64,000 bases of DNA from Cricetomys ansorgei (taxonomy: Eukaryota; Chordata; Mammalia; Rodentia; Nesomyidae), in the NCBI GenBank assembly GCA_026225945.1, contig JAMJFZ010001222.1, positions 696,501-760,500 of the forward strand. Reading direction: 5' to 3'. This document shows, piece by piece, positions 35,025 through 45,779 of the stretch. Position 1 is the first letter of the stretch; each line of letters starts with the position of its first letter. The notes under the pieces are model-generated. The model saw only the letters and a program-made list of their open reading frames with translations. It had not been told where the DNA came from and searched no databases. Both the position numbers and the translations under genes were made by a program.

Positions 35025-35970
35025 AATTAAAAGGATAATAACTCTGAATTCTCATTGTCTTTGGCCCCGTCTAACTCCAAAGTGGGTTAGCAGTAATGAA
35101 TGCGTTTCAGCAGCAAGTAAATGAGATGCCAGGTGTCACCGCTGGTGGCCGATACTGAGTGCTGGGACCGAACAGGACAAAGAAAAACCAGTGTCGTTCT
35201 GAAAGCCAGTGCAGCACAAGCAGGCTCCTCATGAGGAAGGACACCTGCAGGCAGATCCCTAACCCCAAGAAGCTCGATTCAGTAAGGAGAGTGAAGACTA
35301 GTAAAATAAGAAGGGCAGCACAGGAAAAGAGAGCTGTTGTCCCAGCCGCCGGTCTCTTACTAAGGTCTTGTGGTCAGTCTCTCGTTACATTTCATAATGG
35401 GTTTTCAAACAGTATCTCTGTTATGAGACCCACGGGGGCAGAGAGTGCGTGAAGACTGACACTGGGAGAAGTGCTCACAGCAGAGTAACGCACGAAGGAG
35501 GGACCGGATGGACGCTGATTGGATTGGCCCGCACAGATCTAAAGGGAGATGCTTGGGAGAAGCCATTTAATAACCTTTAGTCTAATCGAACTAGACTGGT
35601 GAAATAAACCACTGTAAATCTGTATCCTGGAACACAGTGGCTCTCAGAGACAATCCTCGCCCTGTCCCAAAGCAGCCCTGAGGGATCCATTTAGGCTTCC
35701 CTGGTTGCTCACAGGGCAGTTTCTCAAGGATGTGTAAATCCATGAGAGGATGAAAACGAAAGTGGCCAATGGCTGTGTGCTGTTATCTCGTTTGCGTGCT
35801 ATCCAAACTGCATAAAAGGAGGGTGTATATTTAGAGATTCATAGATGTATATGGTACACCTAAAAATGCACAGCCAATTTTAGAGTGGCTTATTGATTGA
35901 CTGATTCAAGTCTAGCTGAGTTTATCAGACAGATGCTTGGATCTTAAGTTTCTCTGATAGCCCGATTGAT
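35025..35970. other. Intronic DNA, nothing recognised
   Basis: No assigned element lies here. Confidence 0.4.
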
Positions 35971-35974
35971 TAGT

Positions 35975-36412
35975 GTACTAGTTTCCTAACAGTCCCAGTT
36001 AATTACCCTGTGCTTCCCACGCTTGAGAGCTGCAGCAACTGAAAGGGGTTCTCTCACCAGAGGCAGAAGTCTGAGGTCAAGGCGGCAGCTGTGCTGGTGT
36101 AGCCTTGGAACCTGGCAGATGAGCTGACATTCACTCTTTGCCCCCTCCCTGGTCCCGTGTGGTTGCCTGCAGACCTTGGGCTTGTTTAACCAGCAGCCAC
36201 ATCAGTCCACTCTCTTCCTCCACAGCCCAAGGCTTCTTTCCCTTTGTCTCCTCACAGCCTAGGACACTAGCCATTGTATTTATGGCCACCAACCCCCGCA
36301 TCTTCTCTTCTTAGCTAATTACATTTGCAAAAAATGTATTTCCAATAAGTCTGAAGTCTGAGGTCTGTGTGGATATGAATTTTGAGGGGCACTGCTTAAC
36401 CTCTCACAGATA
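35975..36412 (-). mobile_element. Ancient MaLR-type LTR remnant
   Basis: GTACTAGTTTCCTAACAGTC, GAGGCAGAAGTCTGAGGTCA and GGATATGAATTTTGAGGGGC follow the order of a mammal-wide MaLR LTR in reverse. Exact subfamily not assigned. Confidence 0.5.
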
Positions 36413-36504
36413 GTTTGTAGCGACCTTACCATGCAGGACTACTACCTACAACTTAGCAGGTATGGTTTCCTCTAATTAACTCAATGTACAGTTCTTTTTC
36501 TTTC

Positions 36505-36628
36505 TTTTATCTCCCCCTACTGACCCCAGACTGGTGTCATGTAACCAAGGCTGGCCTCGAACTCCTGACCCTCCTGGCTCCACTTCCCCAGCACTTGGAT
36601 AACAAAGGTCTGGCCAGCACACTAGGTA
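36505..36628 (-). repeat. B1 SINE, diverged
   Basis: GGCTGGCCTCGAACTCCTGA and CCCCAGCACTTGGATAACAA identify a reverse B1. Confidence 0.75.
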
Positions 36629-36844
36629 CTAATTCAACACACAGCGATTGATGTGACCACGTAACATGACCTAACATCACAAATTTGGGAAACTAGTTTC
36701 CTCCCTTTTTAGATTTTTTCCAAATGTAGATACTTATATTGCATACAATTTTCACATAGCCAAGTTCACAGGTCTTAAAGCCATATTTGAATTTCAGCAA
36801 AAGCATATGCCAATGTAACCCATACCCCACTCAAAATATTAGCT

Positions 36845-36945
36845 GTTGGGCAGAGAACGTAGCCCAGTGGCAGAGTACTTCCCTGGCACACACCAGGACC
36901 TTGGGTTCAATCTCCAGGATCTCAAAGCATTAAATAAACAACTAT
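36845..36945 (+). repeat. ID SINE
   Basis: ACGTAGCCCAGTGGCAGAGT and TTGGGTTCAATCTCCAGGAT preserve the ID A and B boxes. Confidence 0.85.
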
Positions 36946-36954
36946 TTTATTTAT

Positions 36955-37605
36955 TTATTGTGCCTTTCCCTGGCGAGTCTACTGCTTCCACAGTGGTGAT
37001 CATTCTATTCACTAGACTCTTCTCAACCTTCACATACATGGAATTGTAGAATTCATGCTCTCGCACCCGGCTTTTTTAACCGATGCAGCAGGCATCTCAG
37101 TATCGCAGGCCTTTGCACCAAGTAGTGGCCCACTAAGGCCGTTTCCAGTTTTAAGCTGCTTTTTAAATTCTGCCAGCAACATATCTGTGCCAGTCTTTGT
37201 AGATGTCTATTTTCTGGATTGACGACAGGTGTGGAATTGCTGGGCCACAGCTGTTTTAGCTTTGCGCAGCACACCTTGTTCCCGCCCAGCGATGTCGGGA
37301 GGAAGAGAGGGCAGGCTCCCCACAGCTCCCCTGGGAGCTGCCCTCCAGGTGTTCTTCTTCATGCATGGAGACCTGGGCATCTTTCCATGTACATGTTGGC
37401 CACTCACATCTTCTGCTTAAAGGGCCTCCTCTGGGTTTTCACACATATTTTTTGCTCGCTTTTTTTATTGTTAAGCTATAAGAATTCTTTATATATTCTT
37501 AAAGCATATCTTTTGTATATATTGAGAGAGGGAGAGAGAGAGAGAGACTTCACTACCCTCTTGGTTCACTTATTCACTTTCTAAATAGTATCTTTTCTAT
37601 ATCAA
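36955..37605 (-). mobile_element. Old L1 fragment (ORF2/3' region)
   Basis: GGTGTGGAATTGCTGGGCCA, TCTTTCCATGTACATGTTGG and AGAATTCTTTATATATTCTT are the reverse of conserved late ORF2 L1 blocks. It is the first of several pieces of one minus-strand L1. Confidence 0.75.
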
Positions 37606-37617
37606 TTTTATGTGCCT

Positions 37618-37700
37618 TTTTATCCAGTGCTGAGGATTGAACCTTGGGCCCTGTGCATGCCAGGCAAGCTCTCTACCACTGTGCTACATGCCCCACAAGC
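37618..37700 (-). repeat. ID/B4 head fragment
   Basis: AGGATTGAACCTTGGGCCCT and AGGCAAGCTCTCTACCACTG are a reverse ID head inserted in the L1. Confidence 0.8.
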
Positions 37701-37704
37701 CTTT

Positions 37705-38044
37705 ACATTGTCTTTTAACAAGCAGATGTGAAGCATATCACATCCCACGATCATGAACGGGTCTTCTGTGCTTTCTCCCAATTTGCAGGTTTGATTCACC
37801 TATTGCAGGCTCTAGCTTACGTGCTCTTAGGTTGATTACTATGTTTGCCATGAGATTAGGTTTGGGGTTCCTCGTCCCCCACATGGATGTGAGTCACCCA
37901 GAGCAGGTTCAAGAGACTTTCTCTTCCTGTTGGTTTTCTGTGGTGCCTTTTTCAAAGTCTGTTAGCCTCATAAATTGTCTACTATTTCTGGACTCTGTTT
38001 TTTGGGGGGAGGGTCTATTTTGGTTATTATTTGTTTGGTTTTGT
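37705..38044 (-). mobile_element. Likely L1 continuation
   Basis: AT-rich sequence between flanking L1 pieces; individual blocks are only weakly L1-like, so the call rests on position. Confidence 0.4.
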
Positions 38045-38170
38045 TGAGGTAGGTTCTTGTTATACAGTCACAGGTGCCCTGGTATTCACTGGGCCCCGCT
38101 AGCCTCAGACTCACAATTCTCCCACCTTAGCTTCCTCCCAAGTGCTGGGGTCACAGGTCTGTGAAAGAGG
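38045..38170 (-). repeat. Old B1-like element
   Basis: CTAGCCTCAGACTCACAATT and CCCAAGTGCTGGGGTCACAG mark a reverse diverged B1. Confidence 0.7.
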
Positions 38171-38189
38171 CCAGCTGTTTCTAGACTCG

Positions 38190-38310
38190 ATTTTATTCTG
38201 TTGGCATGTTTCTCTGTCCTTGTACCAATACCCAGTTCTCTAGGTGACTACAATCTATAAGTCAGTCTTCTGCAATAACAGGACCCCAGACCTTAGCACA
38301 ATTGATGCTA
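38190..38310 (-). mobile_element. L1 ORF2 fragment
   Basis: CTGTCCTTGTACCAATACCC is the reverse of a conserved ORF2 block, in the right order after the piece at 36955-37605. Confidence 0.6.
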
Positions 38311-38660
38311 TGTTAGAAACACCATTCTGACTTTAAAACCCAGCACCATTGCCCCAACACCTGCCAAAACAGGAACAAAGACCTAAGCCATCAAAAACTT
38401 GATGGATAGTTCCAGAATCTAGGGAAGTCCCTTAATGTACTGGCCTTGCTTTTTGGCTTCTGTAGTTCTACTTCTTGCTAATGTTCTTGCTAACTGAAGT
38501 ATGTCAACTGGAGTGTGGTTTTGGTATATAAAAGGCAAAGAACTGTGAAGATCAGGGCTGCATGGTTTTGGGAAGCTTTCTGTGCAGCTGCCAGCCGGCG
38601 ATAAACACTTTCTCTTTGGTTTTCAGACTGTCCATGTGTGTTCTCTGTTGGACTCACATT
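38311..38660 (+). mobile_element. Solo LTR, gammaretrovirus-like (ERV1), tentative
   Basis: It begins TGTTAGAAACACCATTCTG, has a TATA box in GGTATATAAAAGGCAAAG near 38524-38541, a GATAAACA poly(A)-like signal near 38599, and a U5-like end near TTGGACTCACA. It interrupts the L1. The right border is approximate and no target duplication was confirmed. Confidence 0.5.
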
Positions 38661-38849
38661 GTAACTGTGTCCATGCTGGCTCATAGACTTTCTTGTCACC
38701 TTTTTTAGGTCCATTGGCAATAGCCCCTCCTGTCCCTTGACTGATGCTTTGCGTTGCCTTGCTTGCTCAATTTTGTTCTAAAACATATATAATTTTATAA
38801 TATATATAATTAATATAATATAAATATATAATATAATATAAAAAACATA

Positions 38850-39030
38850 TATAATTGTATTAATCTATTCAAAGACCTCTGGCTTTATTGATATGTCTCT
38901 GTGGCTGGGATTTTACCCAGATTTTTGCTCTTAATTTGATGGACTGTTCTCTTCCAACTAGTATGAATTACATTTGATCCTATTTTTCTAGTTTTACACA
39001 GTGGAGACCTAAAGAATGAATTTAGGCCTT
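38850..39030 (-). mobile_element. L1 ORF2 fragment
   Basis: CAAAGACCTCTGGCTTTATT and the AT-rich sequence after it fit the reverse of mid-ORF2 L1. Confidence 0.5.
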
Positions 39031-39049
39031 TTTTTCTTTTATTTTTTCT

Positions 39050-39115
39050 TTCTTTCAGGTTTTTTTAGACAGGGTCTTGCTATGTAGTCCAGGCTGACCT
39101 TGAACTTCTGTGGAT
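39050..39115 (-). repeat. B1 fragment
   Basis: TAGACAGGGTCTTGCTATGT and CCAGGCTGACCTTGAACTTC mark a truncated reverse B1. Confidence 0.8.
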
Positions 39116-39160
39116 TCCCGTCCCTCAGATTCCATTCTCTCCAGATTCAGATCAATTGAT

Positions 39161-39595
39161 TTTCCTTCCTTCCCTTCCCTTCCCTTCCCTTCCCTTCCCT
39201 TCCCTTCCCTTCCCTTCCCTTCCCTTCCCTTCCCTTCCCTTCCCTTCTCCCTTCCCTTCCCTTCCCTTCTCCCTTCCCTTCCCTTCCCTTCCTTTCCCTT
39301 CTCCCTTCCTTTCCCTTCCCTTCCCTTCCCTTCCTTTCCCTTCTCCCTTCCCTTCCCTTCCCTTCCCTTCTCCCTTCCCTTCCCTTCCCTTCTCCCTTCC
39401 CTTCCCTTCCCTTCCTTTCCCTTCTCCCTTCCCTTCCCTTCCCTTCTCCCTTCCCTTCCCTTCCCTTCCTTTCCCTTCTCCCTTCCTTTCCCTTCCCTTC
39501 CCTTCTCCCTTCCCTTCCCTTCCCTTCTCCCTTCCCTTCCCTTCCCTTCCCTTCCCTTCCCTTCCCTTCCCTTCCCTTCCCTTCCCTCCCTCCTC

Positions 39596-39654
<59 letters not shown>

Positions 39655-39668
39655 TATTTATTTATTTC
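39161..39668. repeat. 500-bp pyrimidine tract: (TTCCC)n then (CTTT)n
   Basis: Uninterrupted pyrimidines run for almost 500 bases. TTCCC units with TTCTCCC and TTTCCC variants recur in a higher-order pattern, followed by about 13 CTTT units and ATTT units. It sits at the A-tail of the minus-strand B1 at 39669-39795. Confidence 0.97.
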
Positions 39669-39795
39669 AACAGAGTCTCATACAGCCCAGGCTGATCTCA
39701 ATCTTACTATGTAGCTGAAGCCGGTCTTAAACTCTAGATCCTCCTGCTTCCACCTCCCAAATGCTGGGATTACGGTATGTGCCACTGCACCCATA
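39669..39795 (-). repeat. B1 SINE, diverged
   Basis: ACAGAGTCTCATACAGCCCA and CCAAATGCTGGGATTACGGT mark a reverse B1 whose tail points into the pyrimidine tract. Confidence 0.82.
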
Positions 39796-39799
39796 TCTT

Positions 39800-40555
39800 A
39801 TTTTCTAATAGAAGTATTTAAAAGCATTCTCCTATAATCACTGTGCTAGACACATATAAAAAAATTAGACTGCTGGAATTTTATTCTCATGTTCTATCAA
39901 CTCAAAATATTTTTCTAATTTTCCTGGTGATTTCTCCCTTAACCCAAAGGTGATCATACAGCATTTTAAAATGTACATGTCTGATCTGCTTGTTAGTGAC
40001 TTTTACACATTCTATAGGATTTGGGCCTTTAAAATGCATTGGGATTTATTGACATTTATTGAGACTTGTCCCGTGGTTGGTTTGGGTTGAGACATGCCTG
40101 TAAGTCAGTCTCAGGAGTCTGAGGCAGGAGAATCATGAGCTTCAGGCTAGTCTGGGCTGCACAGTGAGGATTTGTCTAAAACGACAATGAACGAATGAGT
40201 CAGACAGAACAGGATGTCTGCTCTGCTCTTGCAGCGTGCAGGGCTCACTCAAGACATTCGCCAGCGCTGCCCAGACCCTCATCTCCTTATGTAGCTTTTC
40301 AGACCTGGTCCAGTGTCAAAATCTGCAATTAAAATTGCAAATTTGCTTTTTTGTCCCTTCGGTTCTGTCGGCTTCTGATGCATGTATTTTGCACCTATTT
40401 CTGTGATGCAGCATGTATAAATCCTTGTGCTCCTGGTGGTTTGTCATTATGTCCAGTAAGACTATGTGGTCTTGAGTCCACTTTGTGTGACACCGACATA
40501 ATCGTTCTTCTTTCTTAGAATATTTACACAGGCATCTTAAAGTCTCTCAATTATT
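39800..40555 (-). mobile_element. L1 ORF2 fragment
   Basis: TTTATTGAGACTTGTCCCGT and AATCTGCAATTAAAATTGCA are reverse ORF2 blocks. The order continues the L1 that starts at 36955. A partial B1-like patch lies near 40085-40185. Confidence 0.65.
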
Positions 40556-40559
40556 ACTG

Positions 40560-40576
40560 TGTATGTTTGATGTGTA

Positions 40577-40610
<34 letters not shown>

Positions 40611-40815
40611 TAGCTGCCCACATGCACTGGCATACACACAAAGGTCAGAGCCAACCTTGAGTATCAGTCCTTACTGTCATCTGGTCTGAGACGGGTCTCT
40701 TTGTTGCTTTTCTGCTGTAAGCGCCAACCTAGCTGGCGCACACGTGTCGGGACCCTCCTGCCTCCAGCTCTCGTCTTCCAGTCCCAGCACTGGGATTATA
40801 GATGGCGCCCTCTAC
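40560..40815 (-). repeat. TG/AG microsatellite followed by an old B1-like element
   Basis: TG then AG runs (40568-40609) precede a decayed reverse B1 with CAGCACTGGGATTATAGATG. Confidence 0.5.
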
Positions 40816-41264
40816 AGACTGTGCTGAGCCAGGCTGCACCGCGGCTTTATTTAAATTCCACGTACCCGTCCTTTGCGCAGCTCCCAGGCAGTTTCACCTG
40901 TTCTGTTTAGTTATCTTTGGATTCACACAGAATTCCAGAGTCTCAAAACTGAAAAGATGTGTGAACTCTGTCAGCTTTCTCTCCTATTGGGCCCCTTTCA
41001 GTGGTGCTCTATCAGCAAAATTCAGAAAGGGAAGGTGAATTGTCGGTGGCTGGGGCTTTTGTTTATTTTACAATGCTGGGATTGGATGGGGCCTTGAGGG
41101 TCTTAGATCAGTGCTCCACAACTCACTGCAAGCTCACACCTGGGACTCGAGGCTCCGTGAATGCACACTTGTTTTGTACGTTCGTAATATTTATAAACTG
41201 CTTGCTTCTCAGAGGGGAAATGCGTGTTTATTTCTTTATGATCAGTTTTATCTATTGTTTTACT

Positions 41265-41632
41265 CTTCTTGGTGTGTGTGTATGTGTGTGTATGTGTGTG
41301 TGTGTACACGTGTGCGTTTGCATGATGGGACAGTGCACACATGCCCATATGCATACACGTGGGTAAAGGTCAGAGGACAACTTCAGGCTGTGGCTCCTCG
41401 GGAGCTGTCTTTTGTTTGAGACAGGGTCTATCATTGGTCTGTAACTTCACCAAACAAGTTAGGGCAGCTGGCCAGTGGCATCGGATACCTACTGGTCTCT
41501 GCCTCTGTTGTTCCGTCTGCAGAATTACAGGAATGCGATCAAGTCCAACTTTTGAAGAAGGGTCTGAATTTGGGTCCTCATGCTTCTAATGGAAACACCT
41601 GACTGGCTGAGATGCTTCTCCAGCCCATTGTA
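41265..41632 (-). repeat. B3-type SINE with internal insertion
   Basis: The reverse head is at TGAGATGCTTCTCCAGCCCA and the tail is TG-rich (41270-41305), with AAGGTCAGAGGACAACTTCA between. It is longer than a normal B3, so extra sequence has been inserted near 41415-41540. Confidence 0.65.
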
Positions 41633-41762
41633 TTTTTATTTATTAATTTATTTAGTCTCACTCTGTAGTGCAGACTGGACTTGAATTTGTGATCCTCCCG
41701 TCTAACTGCCTGAGCTCTGGAATTACACGTCTGCCACCACATGCCTTGCTCTTTGTTTTGAT
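41633..41762 (-). repeat. B1 SINE, diverged
   Basis: TCTCACTCTGTAGTGCAGAC and GGAATTACACGTCTGCCACC identify a reverse B1 next to the B3. Confidence 0.75.
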
Positions 41763-41764
41763 GT

Positions 41765-42660
41765 TGGGCCTGTGACAGACAGCCCTGGAGAGAACTGAGG
41801 TCTGCTCGATGAGGAAGGACTGCCTTCACTGGACTGCTTTCCTAGGGTGGCAAGATGGTGGGAGTCCAGGGTACCAGAGATCTCTAGTAACTGTCCACAG
41901 TGCTCTCTCAGACAGAAGGGTCTGTATTTCTGTTTTGCAGAGGCTCCTGTGTAAGTTTCTGAGTTCCGTTATTGTTTACCGTCCATTTTCAGGGAAGTTA
42001 CTGTGCTCTGCAGTCACTACCTGAGACTATTTTATACTAAACTCTCCTTATTCAACTTGCTGCTGTGTTATGTCTCCAGATGACACCCCAGAGCCTTCCA
42101 GACCCCAGTCCCTCCCTCCAACCTCTTACGGAAACCCAGGCTAATTTCCCTCTCAAATCTTCTGTCTGGAGAAGGCCCGGCTCTCATTCTGCCCAGCTCA
42201 CTCCTCGCCTGGTCAGCGGACTGTCTCTGACACACTGATCCCAACTCCTGTGGCCCCTTCCCCACCTCCTTAAGGCTGAGCACACTCAACACACACTTCC
42301 AGGGAGCTCAGCAGTCATCTCCCTAACCAGATGAGCCCTCCTATATCCTTCCATAATGGTCTGAGTCCCCGGGGTAAAAACAGCAGCTCTCTGTGATCCT
42401 GAGAAGCACTGGGTTTTCTCTGGAACGCAGTCTGTTAAGTTCCCATTACTTTCTCACTAGTCCCATTGACAAATATGTTTAATTTTCCAGATGTTTCCTG
42501 TTGCTTCCTAGGACCAAAGGTCACTCCTGTCCTCCATCTGCCTGGAGGCAGAGGCCTGTGGGTATGCTTGCACACAGAACATTTCTAAAAGAGCACACTG
42601 TCTGCAGAGCGGAGAGTGACACCAGGATGTGTGGGGCCGGCGCCTGGGAGGCGGAGACAG
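41765..42660. other. Intronic DNA, nothing recognised
   Basis: No family was assigned. Confidence 0.4.
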
Positions 42661-42667
42661 ATTCTTC

Positions 42668-42842
42668 CTACTATATTCTCTCACTCATCCATCCACCCAT
42701 CTCTTCAGCAAATGTTTGTCTGGTTCTCACTCTCTGGCAGTATTTTGGGTACCAAAGATACAGTATGAACGGCAAGCAACGTTACTGGTCCCACGGAACT
42801 TACCTTTTAGTGGGAAGAAGCAAACAATTAAAAACAGACATA
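42668..42842 (-). mobile_element. L2 LINE 3' end
   Basis: Starting CATCCATCCACCCATCTCTT and continuing with GGAACTTACCTTTTAGTGGG, this matches the reverse of the L2 3' end, an ancient mammal-wide LINE. Confidence 0.65.
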
Positions 42843-42844
42843 GA

Positions 42845-44760
42845 GCTGGGTGGTGTGTTTGTGGTGTGTGTGCAGGCCTGTGCACGTGTGTCTAAGCTCT
42901 CTGACACGCAGCCACATTGCAGCCCTTATATTGTGAATGCTCTGTCTGACTGTACAGCTGCATAGTGTGTACTGATCCACTGATTTCCATTTATATGAAC
43001 ATAGCTGTGGTGCTCACCTTGGATAACTAAAATGTAATGCCAACCAGCACAGAGGCCATAGTGACGCAATCCCAGTCGCAGTTGCCTGAGACTAGCCTTC
43101 AGGACAAGACAGGCTCCAGAATTCTGCTTCTCAGTTTGAATTCTGGTCAGCCCAATGCAGCGTGTCCAAAGGGGAATGCAGACATAGAAAGAATATGGGC
43201 CAGATGAAACCCACAGCATGCCGTTTGCCCGTCCGGGTTATCTAAACACACGTATGTGCATATATGAGCACACACACCCCCATTGATTTCTTTCTAATGG
43301 AAGATATTGCCTGGACATCCCTTTTTTGAATCTCTTAAGGAGAAAAGTATTTTAAAACTGGGGCTCCCAGGACAGACCGGAGCCAGGCGGAATGCATAGT
43401 TCCTCTCTGTCTTGAGCCAATGCCTCTCTGGTGTGAGACTTAGAGCAAACACTGACCTCGGAGGTGGGTGGAGCGAAGACATCCTTCCAAAGGCTCAGGG
43501 GCATATTCCAGCCAAGATCCTCCACCAGCAGAGGCGCTCCCTCCTGCACGGTGTTCCTGCATAGCCTGTCTCCCTGTGCCTGGGACTCACCTGGGACTTG
43601 TCTGACCTGTGACTGTGCCTGCTCTGCACCCTCTAAGAGTGTCTGTGGGGTGAGGCCATGCCTTTCTCGCCTTTGTATAGGGCCTTCCACAGGGATAAGC
43701 GTAGAGCTGAAGCTGAAGGAGCTTCTATTAAACAGATTGGTGGGGGGGGATAAAGAGAGAGTGAATCCATGTGGCCTCCCAACTTTACATGACTAGAATG
43801 CCACATTGATTTTTTTTTTTTACCAACTCAACACGGAAGAGACAGAAAGGAGGGGAAGTAACAGCGCTTACCCACCACCACCCCACTCTCAAGGACAGAA
43901 CCCTAACCATACACAGTTTGCAAAGGAGAAAGACAACAGACATTGCTGAATGGCAGTTGCCATAAGCCAGGCCCTGGCCCAGGAACTGAACCCCTGTTGG
44001 GTTCTTGTAACTCCCTCAAGAGAGGGGACTCATTGCTCCCATTCTGTAGGTTGTGATGTGGCCCTGTGCGAGTTACCCAGGACCCATGACACTGCCAGTG
44101 ATAATGTGGACATGTGTTCTTCACCCCGAGGCCTCCCTTTGCCATGCCACCACGCAGCTCTGAGAAGGACGACCGCAGGAGCAGGGCAGAGGTGAGAGGC
44201 CGTGAGAGTAAGGTGCAGGTGACAACTAGCCAGGGAACGGGCTGCGTGAGGTGGCAGCCCTCATGGTGCCCCTTCTCCTGAGTTTCGGGGAAGATGGGGA
44301 CTGTGGCCTTTGGAAGGCAGCAGGCTCTCTGCCTTTTTAATAGAAGCGAGGGGAGCACTTCAGGACGACTTAACACCACGCCTTCGAGTCTGACGCCGGC
44401 TGGTTTTACAGGCCCTGATGTTTCCGTTAGATGAACACTGTCAAGTACAGCTGAAAACTCTTACGCTCAGACCCAGCCACAGCTACATTTTCAACATGAC
44501 CCCGGCTGTGTTCTAAGCTGTAAATTCTCCAACTCAGCTCCACAGAGGGCGATGTTAAGTTTCACATATGTGGTGAGCTGTTTTATAGGCCCTCGGGTTG
44601 AAGAACACAGGGCAGCTGTAACATTGGCAACCCGAGCTGATGAGAAACCAGCAGGCTCTGAAGCAGCGTACTCCCGGTAACCATAGAGCAACAGCATTGA
44701 CTGCTGACAGGCATTCTTTCCTGGGAAACTGGGACCAGAGAGGATTCAAATAGAACACGG
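42845..44760. other. Intronic DNA, nothing recognised
   Basis: A G-run (43740-43749) and T-run (43810-43821) are the only simple repeats. Open frames at 43464-43796 (+) and 43903-44379 (-) have no recognised domain. Confidence 0.4.
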
Positions 44761-44762
44761 GC

Positions 44763-45137
44763 TCCGTGTGATTGTGTTCAGCAGGAGGACTCCGTGATTG
44801 TGCTCAGAGAGCAGGAGGGCTCCGTGATTGTGATCAGAGAACAGGAGGGCTCCGTGATTGTGCTCAGAGAACAGGAGGGCTCCGTGATTGTGCTCAGAGA
44901 GCACAGGGGCTCCGTGATTGTGCTCAGAGAGCACAGGGGCTCCGTGATTGTGCTCAGAGAGCAGGAGGGCTCCGTGATTGTGCTCAGAGAGCAGGAGGCT
45001 CTGTGATTGTGCTGAGAGAGCAGGAGGGCTCCGTGATTGTGTTCAGAGAACAGGAGGACTCCGTGATTGTGTTCAGAGAGCAGGAGGACTCCGTGATTGT
45101 GCTCAGAGAGCAGGAGGACTCCGTGATTGTGTTCACA
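44763..45137. repeat. 30-bp minisatellite, 13 units
   Basis: The unit reads close to TCCGTGATTGTGCTCAGAGA followed by GCAGGAGGGC. Most units are exactly 30 bases; the first is short and the one ending near 45000 has lost a base. Because 30 is divisible by three, two forward frames and one reverse frame stay open. Variants (GTGATCAG, GTGTTCAG) are grouped along the array. Confidence 0.97.
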
Positions 45138-45414
45138 TAGAGGCTAGTTACGAGTTCTTAGAGTGCATTTAAGCATAAGCCCCTGAGGACTGTCTAGGGA
45201 GATGCCCTTTCTTTTCTTTTCTCAATAAATAAAGCAGGATTTATCATGGAGGCTGGCGACACCAGAGAGGATCCTGTGCCTACTCTCTTGTATGTTTTTT
45301 TTCTTTGCATATGAGACCTGTTCAGACAAGTTATAGGGTCTCTTCTCAACTCAGAAATAGTCAAACAGGAAACCCACCCACTAATAAACACAGAACAGAA
45401 GCTCAGCTGGCAAT

Positions 45415-45530
45415 GTGCACTTCCCATGGCATGTGCTGACACAGCCACTTACTGCTGGCATGATCATCTACTCTCTACTCCTGACAATGCCAAGGCTCAG
45501 AGAGACAAGAAGAGGTGACACTCATACAGT
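45415..45530 (+). repeat. MIR-like fragment
   Basis: AATGCCAAGGCTCAGAGAGA resembles the MIR core (a tRNA-derived ancient SINE). The match is short. Confidence 0.4.
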
Positions 45531-45559
45531 GCCCATCCTGGGCTGTCAAGACACTAATA

Positions 45560-45775
45560 GCTGGGCTAGAGAGATGGCTCAGTGGTTAAGAGTGCTCACT
45601 ACCCAGGATCCAGGTTCAGTTCCCAGAACCTGCATAGTGGCTCATAACCACCTGCAACTCCAGCTCCAAAATATCTGATGCCCTGTTCTGGTCTCCCTGG
45701 GTCCTGCACACACATGGCCCACATAAACTCACAAAGGCACATACATATACACATAAATAAATAAACGTTTAAAAC
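45560..45775 (+). repeat. B2 SINE
   Basis: GGGCTAGAGAGATGGCTCAG and GGTTCAGTTCCCAGAACCTG, with tail ACATAAATAAATAAACG, make a full, well-preserved B2. Confidence 0.95.
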
Positions 45776-45779
45776 AACA

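Noticed and set aside
39110..39718. Longest open frame in the window (202 codons, repeating SLPFP)
   Set aside because: It is a product of the TTCCC pyrimidine tract. Fifteen-base periodicity keeps it open, and it has no non-repeat domain.
42501..42965. 154-codon forward frame
   Set aside because: It includes an L2 fragment and has no protein-family resemblance.
43903..44379. 158-codon minus-strand frame on the same strand as Scml4
   Set aside because: No recognised domain or matching splice sites; SCML4 has no such segment.
44763..45137. CRISPR-like repeat array
   Set aside because: Units are head-to-tail with no spacers, in vertebrate DNA; it is a minisatellite.
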